A DNA stretch of 58,280 nt, taken from contig WNLJ01000032.1 in the NCBI GenBank assembly GCA_017114885.1, positions 1 through 58,280 of the forward strand, read 5' to 3'. The stretch comes from Neisseriaceae bacterium PsAf. Its GTDB lineage: Bacteria > Pseudomonadota > Gammaproteobacteria > Burkholderiales > Neisseriaceae. Positions 38,532 through 46,531 of the stretch are shown here, in pieces. The position numbers and the translations under genes were made by a program. The notes below the pieces were generated by a model that made no database searches, was not told where the DNA came from, and saw nothing but the letters and a program-made list of their open reading frames with translations. How positions within the stretch are numbered: position 1 is the stretch's first letter; every line of letters starts with the position of its first letter.

Positions 38532-39174
38532 TTCTAGTCCTCTAACATTAAATAGACAGCAACAGCAAAAAGCGATTACTTATCTTTCTTTTTGCCATAT
38601 TTTAATTATAGCCGCTAGTAATTACTTGGTTCAGATACCCTTTACTGTGTTTGGTATACACGCAACTTGGGGGGCTCTTACTTTTCCGTTTATTTTCTTG
38701 ACTACAGATTTAACGGTGAGAATTTTTGGTGCTTCTCTAGCGAGAAAAATTATTCTCGTATGTATGTTTCCTGCAATTATTATCTCTTACATTGTATCGG
38801 TATTGTTCTCACAAGGACATTGGCAAGGACTTGATGCTTTATTAATTTTTAATTGCTTAGTAGCTCGTATCGCATTGGCTAGTTTTTTAGCTTATGTTCT
38901 AGGGCAATTCATGGATATTGTTGTATTTAATCGTCTACGACAAATACCTCAATGGTGGGTAGCGCCTTTGACATCGACTGTTATAGGGAATGCTCTGGAT
39001 ACTCTAGTATTCTTTTTTATTGCTTTTTATAATAGTACTGATGAATTTATGGCCAATCATTGGATAGAAATCGCTTGGGTGGATTATGGCTTTAAATTGT
39101 TTATTTCAGCCTTATTCTTCTTACCATTATATGGTATAACATTAAGGTATCTTATCCGTAAATTAATCAAATAA
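38524..39174 (+). CDS. yhhQ: Queuosine precursor transporter (YhhQ/QPTR family)
   Basis: A 216-residue inner-membrane protein with about six helices. [36 protein letters not shown] is the conserved YhhQ segment, and [19 protein letters not shown] lies in the last third. YhhQ imports preQ0 and preQ1. Its start overlaps the queF end by eight bases, so the preQ1 riboswitch should control both, joining synthesis and salvage of the same metabolite. Confidence 0.93.
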   Translation: MSNSSPLTLNRQQQQKAITYLSFCHILIIAASNYLVQIPFTVFGIHATWGALTFPFIFLTTDLTVRIFGASLARKIILVCMFPAIIISYIVSVLFSQGHWQGLDALLIFNCLVARIALASFLAYVLGQFMDIVVFNRLRQIPQWWVAPLTSTVIGNALDTLVFFFIAFYNSTDEFMANHWIEIAWVDYGFKLFISALFFLPLYGITLRYLIRKLIK

Positions 39175-39206
39175 AAATAATTATAGTCTATTAAAGGGAG
39201 GTTCAT

Positions 39207-39914
39207 ATGTCTGCAAAAGAGATTGCCCATATTATGAAAAGTCGACATTCCGTTCGAGCATTTAAAGATAAAAAAGTGCCTAAATTAATAATTCAAGAAA
39301 TTTTAGAGGCAGCGAGTCGAGCACCTTCTGGTTCGAATACGCAACCATGGAAAGTTTATGTAGTACAAGGCAAAATTAGAGATGAAATTGTGAATGAAGT
39401 TTGTAAAGTATACGATGATTTACTCGAACTTCCTGAATTAAAATCACAATATCAAGCAGCCTATGACTATTATCCTCAAGAATGGTTTTCGCCTTATATT
39501 GAAAGAAGAAGAGAAAATGGATGGGGTCTCTATGGGTTGTTAGGGATTGAAAAAAAAGATCGAGAAAAAATGGCGGCACAACATAAAAGAAATTTCATGT
39601 TATTTGATGCGCCTGTAGGCCTATTCTTAACAGTTGATAAACGTCTAGGAACAGGTTCTAAAATGGATATTTCTATGTTTATACAGAATATTTTATTAAT
39701 GGCCAAGGCAAAAGGTTTAGATACTTGTCCTCAAGCAGCATGGAATGAATATCAATCCATAGTGTTACTTAAAATAAAAGCAGGGAGTCATGAGGAATTA
39801 TTATGTACGGTTGCTCTTGGCTATGCGGATGAAACTCAAGTTGTCAATGAATTCATTACGCCAAGGGTTTCTTTAGATGATTTTTCCACATGGTTGGGTT
39901 TTGAGGAAAGTTAA
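39207..39914 (+). CDS. Nitroreductase-family FMN oxidoreductase
   Basis: A 235-residue flavoprotein. The N-terminal RHSVRAFKDKKVPKLIIQEILEAASRAPSGSNTQPWKVYVV is the FMN-binding signature, and a C-terminal segment ALGYAD follows the usual dimer fold. A near-perfect AAAGGGAGG site precedes the ATG, suggesting strong translation. Substrates in the family include nitroaromatics and quinones and cannot be deduced. It lies 32 bases after yhhQ and may be on the same transcript, although queuosine metabolism gives no obvious reason. Confidence 0.9.
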   Translation: MSAKEIAHIMKSRHSVRAFKDKKVPKLIIQEILEAASRAPSGSNTQPWKVYVVQGKIRDEIVNEVCKVYDDLLELPELKSQYQAAYDYYPQEWFSPYIERRRENGWGLYGLLGIEKKDREKMAAQHKRNFMLFDAPVGLFLTVDKRLGTGSKMDISMFIQNILLMAKAKGLDTCPQAAWNEYQSIVLLKIKAGSHEELLCTVALGYADETQVVNEFITPRVSLDDFSTWLGFEES

Positions 39915-39921
39915 AATTATT

Positions 39922-40911
39922 TTATGCTCCTTCAACTTTTGGCATACGGTGCATGATGGTATCTACAACATCATCAGCAGATATTTTGCCAGATAGTAGA
40001 GCTGCTAGCATTTCAGCGATAGGCATTTCTACATTGTTTTTTCTGGCTATGGTTAAAACTTCAGGAAGAGTGTTAATGCCTTCTGCAACATGTCCCAATT
40101 CTTGAAGAATTTTTTGGAGATTTTTTCCCTCGGCTAATTTTAAGCCTACTTGACGATTGCGAGAGAGATTGCCGGTGCAGGTTAAAATTAAATCTCCTAA
40201 TGTTCCTAGCCCTCTCATGGTATCTTCTTTAGCACCTAGGGAAGAAGCTAATCGAGTCATTTCTGCTAAGCCCCTTGTAATTAAGGCGGCTCTAGCATTG
40301 TTTCCTGCTTCTTGACCGTCAGAAAATCCAGAGGCCACTGCAATAACATTCTTGACGGCCCCTCCAACACCTACGCCAATAGGGTCATCATTAACATAAA
40401 TCCTCATTATATTGTTATTGAGCACTTTGGTTGTATCTTTACCCCAAGATAGATTATCAGTTGATAAGCAAATTGCAGAAGGTAGTCCCTTTGCTAATTC
40501 TTGAGCAAAAGTTGGGCCAGATAAAAGACCTATTTTTTTATTGTTAGGATACACACTGGAGACGACTTGATGAGGTAGTAACCCAGTTCCTTTTTCAAAG
40601 CCTTTAGATGCCATCAATATTGGCGTTGATTCTAAAATAGGCAGAGATGCTAATGTCTGACGAACAGCTGCGGTAGGGGTTGCAATAATCACTAAGTCAA
40701 AAGGTGAAATAGAGTCAATGTTTTCCAACAAGTCAATTTTTAATGCATCTGGGAAAGGATGGTGGGACAGGTATTTTTTATTTTCTCTATCCTGATGAAG
40801 TTGTTTGGCATCTTGATGATTTCTTGTTAGCAAAGTGGTGTCATGAGTTTTAGAAAAATGAATCGCCAATGCACTTCCCCAAGCACCATTTCCAATAATA
40901 ATAATTTTCAT
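39922..40911 (-). CDS. gpsA: Glycerol-3-phosphate dehydrogenase [NAD(P)+]
   Basis: A 329-residue enzyme making sn-glycerol 3-phosphate from dihydroxyacetone phosphate for phospholipids. The nucleotide-binding IIIGNGAWGSALAIHFSK is at the N-terminus, GPTFAQELAKGLPSA lies mid-protein, and the catalytic Lys is in GVGVGGAVKNVIAVASG. GLGTLGDLILTCTGNLSRNR is the substrate-binding segment. It converges on the nitroreductase gene and is divergent from acpP. Confidence 0.97.
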   Translation of the reverse strand: MKIIIIGNGAWGSALAIHFSKTHDTTLLTRNHQDAKQLHQDRENKKYLSHHPFPDALKIDLLENIDSISPFDLVIIATPTAAVRQTLASLPILESTPILMASKGFEKGTGLLPHQVVSSVYPNNKKIGLLSGPTFAQELAKGLPSAICLSTDNLSWGKDTTKVLNNNIMRIYVNDDPIGVGVGGAVKNVIAVASGFSDGQEAGNNARAALITRGLAEMTRLASSLGAKEDTMRGLGTLGDLILTCTGNLSRNRQVGLKLAEGKNLQKILQELGHVAEGINTLPEVLTIARKNNVEMPIAEMLAALLSGKISADDVVDTIMHRMPKVEGA

Positions 40912-41006
40912 ATTAGGAAAAGACCTTGTTATTTTTATAGTATAGTATGTATTATGACATATAAAAATAAAAACAAGTAGAGCATTTTAGGACTGATTAT
41001 TTTTTT

Positions 41007-41036
41007 ATGCCAAATTTTTTAGAGTTAAGCTATAAT
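41007..41036 (+). promoter_or_regulatory. Candidate promoter for acpP-fabF
   Basis: A perfect TATAAT (41031-41036) is preceded at 18 bases by ATGCCA (41007-41012), 4 of 6 to TTGACA. It lies 85 bases before the acpP ATG. The -10 element is convincing, the -35 is weak. Confidence 0.5.
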
Positions 41037-41121
41037 GTACACTGTTTATCTTAATCTTAGGTTTTGAGTTAGAATATCGAAACAAACAGAATTTAGAATT
41101 TAATCATTATGAGGAGTTAAT

Positions 41122-41355
41122 ATGGAAAATATTGAAAGTAAAGTAAAAGAAATTGTTTCTGAACAGTTAGATGTAGAGATTGGAAAAATTAAAAACGAAT
41201 CATCTTTTCAAGAAGATTTAGGTGCCGATTCTTTGGATATTGTTGAATTAGTCATGAGCTTAGAAGAAGCTTTTGATTGCGAAATTCCAGATGAAGATGC
41301 AGAAAAAATTACCACTGTACAGCAAGCAATTGATTACATTGTTGCACACAAATAA
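41122..41355 (+). CDS. acpP: Acyl carrier protein
   Basis: A 77-residue acidic helical protein carrying fatty acyl intermediates. The 4'-phosphopantetheine attachment Ser is Ser37 in [11 protein letters not shown]. The C-terminal [20 protein letters not shown] is standard. GAGG lies before the ATG. It precedes fabF by 34 bases, a conserved pair; the fabH, fabD and fabG genes are not here, an arrangement also seen in Neisseria. Confidence 0.98.
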   Translation: MENIESKVKEIVSEQLDVEIGKIKNESSFQEDLGADSLDIVELVMSLEEAFDCEIPDEDAEKITTVQQAIDYIVAHK

Positions 41356-41389
41356 TTTCAGATAGAATTGACTTCTAAGGTATCAAGGT

Positions 41390-42640
41390 ATGGGTAAAAG
41401 AAGAGTTGTTGTTACTGGGATAGGACAGGTTTCTCCGATTGGTAATACAGTTACGGAAGCTTGGGATAGTTTACTTAACGGTCGAAGTGGTATAGCAACG
41501 ATTACCCGGTTTGATACATCAGGTTTAGGCTGTACTATTGCTGGTGAGGTTAAAGATTTCAATATAGAAGATTATATTCCAGCAAAACAAGCACGTCATA
41601 TGGATTTATTTATGCATTATGGTGTGGCTTCAGCCTTACAAGCAATTGAAGATGCCCAATTAGACGATGATCCTAATTTAGATAAAACCAGAGTTGGGGT
41701 TATTATAGGCTCTGGTATTGGTGGTGTTGATAACATAGAAAAAATGACATTGCAGATTGAAGAAAAGGGATATAAGAGGATTACTCCTTTTTTTATTCCA
41801 AGTACTATTATTAATTTGGTTTCAGGTCATGTTTCTATGTTAAAAGGGTATCAAGGGCCTAGTTATAGTATTTCCTCTGCTTGTACCACAGGAACACACA
41901 GCATAGGTGATTCCTTTATGATGATACAAGCAGGAAGAATTGATGTAGCTATTGCAGGTGGTTCAGAATCTTCAATTTCAAGATTGGCTATTGCCGGATT
42001 TAATGCCGCAAAAGCATTATCTAACCGCAATGATGATCCCACAACAGCTTCTAGACCCTGGGATAAAGATAGAGATGGCTTTGTGGTAGGAGAGGGTGCT
42101 GGAATCTTAGTTTTGGAAGAATATGAGCATGCTAAAAGACGTGGCGCTAAAATTTATGCAGAGGTTTTGGGTTATGGTATGAGTTCGGATGCTTACCATG
42201 TAACTGCCCCACTGCCTGATGGTTCTGGTGCTGCTTTGGGAATGAGCAACGCCCTTCAAGACGCTAATATCAACCCAGAAGATGTTGATTATATCAATGC
42301 TCACGCAACCTCTACTCAATTAGGGGATTTGGCTGAAGTAGTAGCCATTAAAAATTTATTTAAAGATCATGCCTATCGAATGAAGATTAGCTCGACTAAG
42401 TCAATGACTGGACATTTGTTAGGTGGTGCAGGGGGTGTTGAATCGGTGTATTCTATTTTAGCGCTTCATCATCAAATAGCACCACCTACTATTAATATTT
42501 TTAATCAAGATGTTGAAAATGGTTGTGATCTGAATTTCTGTGCTAATCAGGCTCAGGATGCCAAAATTGATATTGTATTAAATAATTCATTTGGGTTTGG
42601 GGGTACAAATGGAACCTTGGTATTTGGAAAGCTCAGATAG
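41390..42640 (+). CDS. fabF: 3-oxoacyl-[acyl-carrier-protein] synthase II
   Basis: A 416-residue condensing enzyme elongating fatty acyl-ACP, including palmitoleate. The Cys-His-His triad is visible: Cys near residue 165 in SISSACTTGTHSIGD, His in NAHATSTQLGD, and His in SSTKSMTGHLLGGAG. The C-terminal NNSFGFGGTNGTLVF is conserved. It partners with AcpP encoded directly upstream. It converges on trmL with one base between stops and no visible terminator. Confidence 0.97.
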   Translation: MGKRRVVVTGIGQVSPIGNTVTEAWDSLLNGRSGIATITRFDTSGLGCTIAGEVKDFNIEDYIPAKQARHMDLFMHYGVASALQAIEDAQLDDDPNLDKTRVGVIIGSGIGGVDNIEKMTLQIEEKGYKRITPFFIPSTIINLVSGHVSMLKGYQGPSYSISSACTTGTHSIGDSFMMIQAGRIDVAIAGGSESSISRLAIAGFNAAKALSNRNDDPTTASRPWDKDRDGFVVGEGAGILVLEEYEHAKRRGAKIYAEVLGYGMSSDAYHVTAPLPDGSGAALGMSNALQDANINPEDVDYINAHATSTQLGDLAEVVAIKNLFKDHAYRMKISSTKSMTGHLLGGAGGVESVYSILALHHQIAPPTINIFNQDVENGCDLNFCANQAQDAKIDIVLNNSFGFGGTNGTLVFGKLR

Positions 42641-42641
42641 A

Positions 42642-43112
42642 CTATACACCTCCTTCAAAATTATTTTGTCTCCAAGCTTCGAATAACATTACAGAAACTG
42701 TATTGGCTAAATTCATACTACGGCTACCTTTTACCATGGGTAAGCGTAGTTTTTGCTGGTCCGAAAAAGATTCAAGTATGTAATCAGGCAGTCCTCTTGT
42801 CTCAGGTCCAAATAAAAAAGCATCTCCTTCTTTAAATTGAGGTTGATCATAACGAGTAGTTCCTTGTGTTGTCAGAGCATAGATTTTATTTTCCTGTGTA
42901 AAACAATCAAGGCATTCTTGCCAAGTTTTATGGATGATGACAGAGGTAAACTCATGATAATCCAATCCAGCTCGTCGCATTTTCCGAGAATTAAATATAA
43001 ACCCCAAAGGTTCTACTAAATGAAGGGTAAAGCCTGTATTGGCACAAAGCCTAATAATATTGCCAGTATTTTGAGGAATTTCTGGTTCAAATAAAATAAT
43101 GTGGTTATTCAT
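42642..43112 (-). CDS. trmL: tRNA (cytidine/uridine-2'-O)-methyltransferase TrmL
   Basis: A 156-residue SPOUT methyltransferase that methylates the wobble ribose of tRNA-Leu. Signature segments are LFEPEIPQNTGNIIRLCANTGFTLHLVEPLGF, FLFGPETRGLP, and the knot LPMVKGSRSMNLANTVSVMLFEAWRQ. An AGGAGAAATAC site precedes the ATG. It follows the comF-like gene by nine bases on the same strand. Confidence 0.95.
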   Translation of the reverse strand: MNNHIILFEPEIPQNTGNIIRLCANTGFTLHLVEPLGFIFNSRKMRRAGLDYHEFTSVIIHKTWQECLDCFTQENKIYALTTQGTTRYDQPQFKEGDAFLFGPETRGLPDYILESFSDQQKLRLPMVKGSRSMNLANTVSVMLFEAWRQNNFEGGV

Positions 43113-43121
43113 GTATTTCTC

Positions 43122-43778
43122 CTAGTGTGCTAATACCCACACCAAAACTCGATAACTATCTTTCTGTTTTAAACTTTTTGCCAATTCAGTTACTGTTGCG
43201 AGTGTAGTCGCTACATCATCAATGATTAAGATAGTTGAGACATCTGGTGTTTTAGTAACTTTAAATGATTTTTTTATATTTTCAATGCGCTCTTTTTGGC
43301 TTAAATTATGCTGTGGTTTTAGATTATGCTTATTGATGTAAGAATTATTCCAAAGAGGAATACGGTATTTCTTGCTGATGTATAAAGCCAATTCTAAGCT
43401 TTGATTAAATAATCTTTTTTGATAACTGTCAATGGTCAATGGCATTGCAATAATGCAATCTATTGCCTGCTCTTTAATCCAAGGTGGTTCATTTTGAGTC
43501 ATAAGATAGGAAAGTATCTGGGAATATTGAATTCTAGAATGAAATTTCCATTCTTGTATTAGTGTTGAAATTGGTGGCTTGTAATAATAACTGGCCCAAA
43601 ACTTATCTAGCACCACAGAATGGGATTGACAAAAGCCACATATGTTTCCGGCTACAATTTCTTTTCCACAATGGATGCAATAATTTTGATTTTTAACTAA
43701 TGACTTTATTATGCCATAACATTCTTGACATATCATACTACTTGAATTTAGCTGATGACATAATGGACATTGATACAT
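43122..43778 (-). CDS. comF: ComF/GntX-family phosphoribosyltransferase-like protein
   Basis: A 218-residue protein with an N-terminal zinc ribbon region (Cys pairs in CPLCHQL, CQECYG, YCIHCGKE and CGFCQSH) and a C-terminal phosphoribosyltransferase fold with the PRPP-type loop TILIIDDVATTLATVTELAKSL. ComF is needed for DNA uptake in naturally competent bacteria, probably aiding handling of imported single strands; with type IV pili in the same genome, a competence role is plausible but inferred. It is divergent from yidB. Confidence 0.88.
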   Translation of the reverse strand: MYQCPLCHQLNSSSMICQECYGIIKSLVKNQNYCIHCGKEIVAGNICGFCQSHSVVLDKFWASYYYKPPISTLIQEWKFHSRIQYSQILSYLMTQNEPPWIKEQAIDCIIAMPLTIDSYQKRLFNQSLELALYISKKYRIPLWNNSYINKHNLKPQHNLSQKERIENIKKSFKVTKTPDVSTILIIDDVATTLATVTELAKSLKQKDSYRVLVWVLAH

Positions 43779-43855
43779 GGCAACTACCTGATTATTTTTT
43801 GTTTTAAAATGGTTCCAAATTGTTTTATGCCCTATTTTGGTATCTTTATTTTAAT

Positions 43856-43883
43856 TTGACAAGGCGTAAAAACATTATATAAT
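43856..43883 (+). promoter_or_regulatory. Perfect-consensus sigma-70 promoter for the DUF937/LysM pair
   Basis: TTGACA (43856-43861), a 16-base spacer, TATAAT (43878-43883). Both hexamers are exact. It lies 32 bases before the start of the downstream gene, predicting strong constitutive expression. Confidence 0.8.
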
Positions 43884-43914
43884 CGGAAGGTGTTAATTTA
43901 GCTGGGAAGAAGTA

Positions 43915-44376
43915 ATGAGTTTAATTGATGATGTCAAAAAAATGGCTGGTGATGCTATCGCTAATAATGCTGATCAATTGATAGGTTCTTTTATTAAGCA
44001 ACAGTTACAGTCAGGTAACGTGAATCAAATTACTACTATAGTGACTGAATTAATAGGTGATCAAGGTTCTATAGGTGGATTTAAAGCACTCATTGCAAAG
44101 TTTGATACCGCAAATTTGAGTGAGTTGATTCAGTCCTGGATTGGCTCTGGCAAAAATATTCCATTTACAATGGATCAAGTTAAATCAGTATTTGGTGAAG
44201 ATTGGATTCAAACATTATCTGAAAAGATAGGGGTTAATCCTGCTATTCTTACTGGTTTAATTTCTCAATTTCTACCTTCAGTTGTGGATGAAGCAACTAA
44301 GGACGGTAATGTGCCTAATGAAAATGCGGCCAATCAAATTAATATAACAGAATTATTAACCTCATTTATCAAGTAA
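43915..44376 (+). CDS. YidB-family (DUF937) protein
   Basis: A 153-residue soluble protein. It has the DUF937/YidB pattern: SLIDDVKKMAGDAIANNADQLIGSFIKQQL, GGFKALIAKFDTANLSELIQSWIGSGKNIPFTMDQVKSVFG, and EKIGVNPAILTGLISQFLPSVVDEATKDGNVP. The biochemical role is unknown. It is preceded by a perfect-consensus promoter and followed after 11 bases by a BON-LysM gene, a pairing found widely and perhaps related to envelope or ion stress. Confidence 0.85.
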   Translation: MSLIDDVKKMAGDAIANNADQLIGSFIKQQLQSGNVNQITTIVTELIGDQGSIGGFKALIAKFDTANLSELIQSWIGSGKNIPFTMDQVKSVFGEDWIQTLSEKIGVNPAILTGLISQFLPSVVDEATKDGNVPNENAANQINITELLTSFIK

Positions 44377-44387
44377 AGGAGTGAATT

Positions 44388-44831
44388 ATGGGTTTATTTA
44401 GTTTTTTTAAAGATGCAGGAGAAAAAATTTTTGGTGCATCTGATAGTAGTACAGATAGAAGTAAGAAAGCAACTGCACACGTTCAAAATTACAATATTCC
44501 AGGAGCAAAGGATATTCGTGTAGAGTGTAATGAAGAAGGTGTTGCTACAGTTACAGGTGAATGCGAATCACCTCAAGTAAAACAAATGATTTTAACTGCA
44601 ACAGGTAATATTGAAGGCGTTAAAGAAGTTAATGACGAATTAAAAGTTAGATCAGAAGGTGAAGAATCTGAGTTATATGAAGTTCAAAAAGGTGATACTT
44701 TATCTAAAATTGCAGAAAAATACTATAATGATGCCAGTAAATATACTGTTATTTTTGAAGCAAACAAACCAATGTTAAGTGATCCTGATAAAATTTATGT
44801 GGGACAAACTTTAATTATTCCTAAAGCATAA
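44388..44831 (+). CDS. BON- and LysM-domain protein (Kbp/YgaU-like)
   Basis: A 147-residue protein: an N-terminal BON domain (about 30-88, IPGAKDIRVECNEEGVATVTGECESPQVKQMILTATGNIEGVKEVND) and a C-terminal LysM domain (about 97-146, YEVQKGDTLSKIAEKYYNDASKYTVIFEANKPML). This is the layout of E. coli Kbp (YgaU), a potassium-binding protein. No signal peptide is present, so a cytoplasmic location is likely despite the LysM fold. A strong terminator follows. Confidence 0.9.
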   Translation: MGLFSFFKDAGEKIFGASDSSTDRSKKATAHVQNYNIPGAKDIRVECNEEGVATVTGECESPQVKQMILTATGNIEGVKEVNDELKVRSEGEESELYEVQKGDTLSKIAEKYYNDASKYTVIFEANKPMLSDPDKIYVGQTLIIPKA

Positions 44832-44846
44832 TTTTTTTGATATAGG

Positions 44847-44881
44847 AAAAAGAAAGAGCCCTCATAGGGCTCTTTCTTTTT
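44847..44881 (+). terminator. Strong terminator after the LysM gene
   Basis: A perfect 16-bp stem (44847-44862 with 44866-44881) with a 3-base loop. The outer part supplies the U-run. Confidence 0.92.
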
Positions 44882-44889
44882 AAATTTTT

Positions 44890-45633
44890 ATGATACATTT
44901 TTATATTGATAAAAGTCTTGATTTGATAGAGTCTCGTTACATAGAATATGTATCACATAAGTTTGGTATTCCTATTTCTTATCAACAACCAGAAACTTCA
45001 TTTTTTTTGGTTTGGGAAGATCAAAGAGTAGCTCTTCAAAGTAGTCAATATAAAAAACCGATTGTGGTTAATTTTGAGTCTGACCAATTGTTATATAGGA
45101 CTAAACATAACCAAGGAGAATTAATTGTTAAGGCAATTAATTTAAAAAAATATAATCAAATATGGGATGCAACTGCAGGTTTAGGCAAAGATTCTTTTTT
45201 ATTGGCATCATTTGGGGCAGAAGTTACTTTATTTGAGCGAAATCCAATAATTGCAGCATTATTGTGGGATGGTATTCAACGAGCTAGAAATAATAAATCC
45301 ATTGTAGATATTATGCAACGCATACATTTTATATACGGTTCAATTTTAGATGATGATTTAACTTTACCTAAGTTGCCAGAAGTTATTTATTTGGATCCTA
45401 TGTTTCCTGAACGTAGAAAATCAGCACAAGTTAAAAAAGAAATGACTTTTCTACAAAAAGTAGTTGGTGAGGATTCTGATTATGGTACACTCTTTGCTCG
45501 TGCAAGAGCGTTGAATATACCTAGAATAGTTGTTAAACGAAGTAAATTAGCACCTGCTATAGATAATATTTCTGCTAATTTTAGTGTCAAAGGACAATCT
45601 ACTCGGTTTGATATTTATTTAAACCATCATTAA
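44890..45633 (+). CDS. rsmJ: 16S rRNA (guanine1516-N2)-methyltransferase RsmJ
   Basis: A 247-residue SAM-dependent methyltransferase. [42 protein letters not shown] holds the SAM-binding motif, and [21 protein letters not shown] is the RsmJ-specific catalytic segment. [11 protein letters not shown] near the end is also typical. The gene begins just after the LysM terminator, so its promoter must lie in or before that hairpin. It is followed by gloA after 34 bases. Confidence 0.94.
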   Translation: MIHFYIDKSLDLIESRYIEYVSHKFGIPISYQQPETSFFLVWEDQRVALQSSQYKKPIVVNFESDQLLYRTKHNQGELIVKAINLKKYNQIWDATAGLGKDSFLLASFGAEVTLFERNPIIAALLWDGIQRARNNKSIVDIMQRIHFIYGSILDDDLTLPKLPEVIYLDPMFPERRKSAQVKKEMTFLQKVVGEDSDYGTLFARARALNIPRIVVKRSKLAPAIDNISANFSVKGQSTRFDIYLNHH

Positions 45634-45655
45634 TTTAATAATAAAAATTTATAGG

Positions 45656-45661
45656 AAAGGA
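45656..45661 (+). promoter_or_regulatory. Ribosome binding site that places the gloA start at ACG 45668
   Basis: AAAGGA lies six bases before ACG 45668, an ideal distance, but 24 bases before the first ATG at 45686, too far for normal use. Confidence 0.75.
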
Positions 45662-45667
45662 ACTAAT

Positions 45668-46051
45668 ACGAGACTATTACATACCATGTTACGTGTGGGT
45701 AATTTAGACAAATCACTAGAATTTTATACCAAAGTAATGGAAATGAAAATTCTGCGCTGTGAAGAATATCCCGAGGGAAAATTTACCTTGGCTTTTGTTG
45801 GTTATGGCGATGAAGAAAATAATACAGTCATCGAATTAACCTATAACTGGGATACTGATCACTATGACTTAGGCACAGGGTATGGTCATGTGGCAATTGC
45901 CGTGGATAATGCGGCAGAGGCCTGTGAAAAAATACGACAAAGAGGTGGAAATGTTGTTAGAGAATCTGGACCTATGAATAATGGCACAACCGTTATTGCA
46001 TTCGTGGAAGATCCAGATGGTTATAAAATTGAACTCATTGAAAGAGATTAA
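45668..46051 (+). CDS. gloA: Lactoylglutathione lyase (glyoxalase I) with an ACG in place of the start codon
   Basis: Glyoxalase I isomerises the hemithioacetal of methylglyoxal and glutathione. Read from ACG 45668 the chain is (M)[19 protein letters not shown], matching the family start residue for residue. Metal ligands would be His5 here, Glu near 57 (VIELTYNW), His near 75 (YGHVAI) and Glu near 123 (YKIELIERD). Starting instead at ATG 45686 gives 121 residues and loses His5. The ribosome binding site favours the ACG position. So either ACG is used as a rare start, the enzyme is made poorly, or a T-to-C error is present in the sequence. Total length 127 residues, close to other short forms. 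Confidence 0.88.
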   Translation, partial: TRLLHTMLRVGNLDKSLEFYTKVMEMKILRCEEYPEGKFTLAFVGYGDEENNTVIELTYNWDTDHYDLGTGYGHVAIAVDNAAEACEKIRQRGGNVVRESGPMNNGTTVIAFVEDPDGYKIELIERD

Positions 46052-46058
46052 TATTAGC

Positions 46059-46487
46059 TTACTTATTCTTATTGCATGAAAAACGGTAGATGCTGGCTAA
46101 GATAGTATCACTAGGAACAGGATTGGGTTTGGGGTTTTCAATGCGATGGGTAAAGATTAATTGATCTGCAGAATTATAATATTCTGCAGATATTAATTTA
46201 ATTTTAGCTTGTTTACAGTTAACTTCCCACTGATTAACGTCGTAAGCGTATTTTTTACCTCTGAGAAAAGATGTTGTTTCAGGAATTTTTAATACATTTT
46301 TTGATTCTATTTGAACGGTTGATCCATTTCGTTTGATGGAAGAAGAATTAATATAATGTTTCATATCTCCCCAGTGAGTTTCGCCTAAATAAGACCAAGA
46401 ACCTTGACCTGAAGTGGTGGCACATGAATTAGCTAACAGGGTTAGTCCTAATATTCCTAATGCGTAATATCTTTTTTTTGTAACCAT
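46059..46487 (-). CDS. Putative lipoprotein, surface-adhesin protein E-like
   Basis: A 142-residue exported protein. An N-terminal signal (MVTKKRYYALGILGLTLLANSC) ends in a likely lipobox Cys followed by ATTSG. The mature part (SWSYLGETHWGDMKHYINSSSIKRNGSTVQIESKNVLK... WEVNCKQAKIKLISAEYYNS... YRFSC) has the pattern of the surface-adhesin protein E domain, with two Cys that could pair. Its function here is unknown; in Haemophilus, protein E binds host proteins, but most relatives are uncharacterised. I use ATG 46487 with AGGA five bases upstream; ATG 46493 is the alternative. It converges on gloA. Confidence 0.7.
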   Translation of the reverse strand: MVTKKRYYALGILGLTLLANSCATTSGQGSWSYLGETHWGDMKHYINSSSIKRNGSTVQIESKNVLKIPETTSFLRGKKYAYDVNQWEVNCKQAKIKLISAEYYNSADQLIFTHRIENPKPNPVPSDTILASIYRFSCNKNK

Positions 46488-46531
46488 CTGCATCCTGTAA
46501 TATTTAACTTAACATAGTGTATTATACCTGC

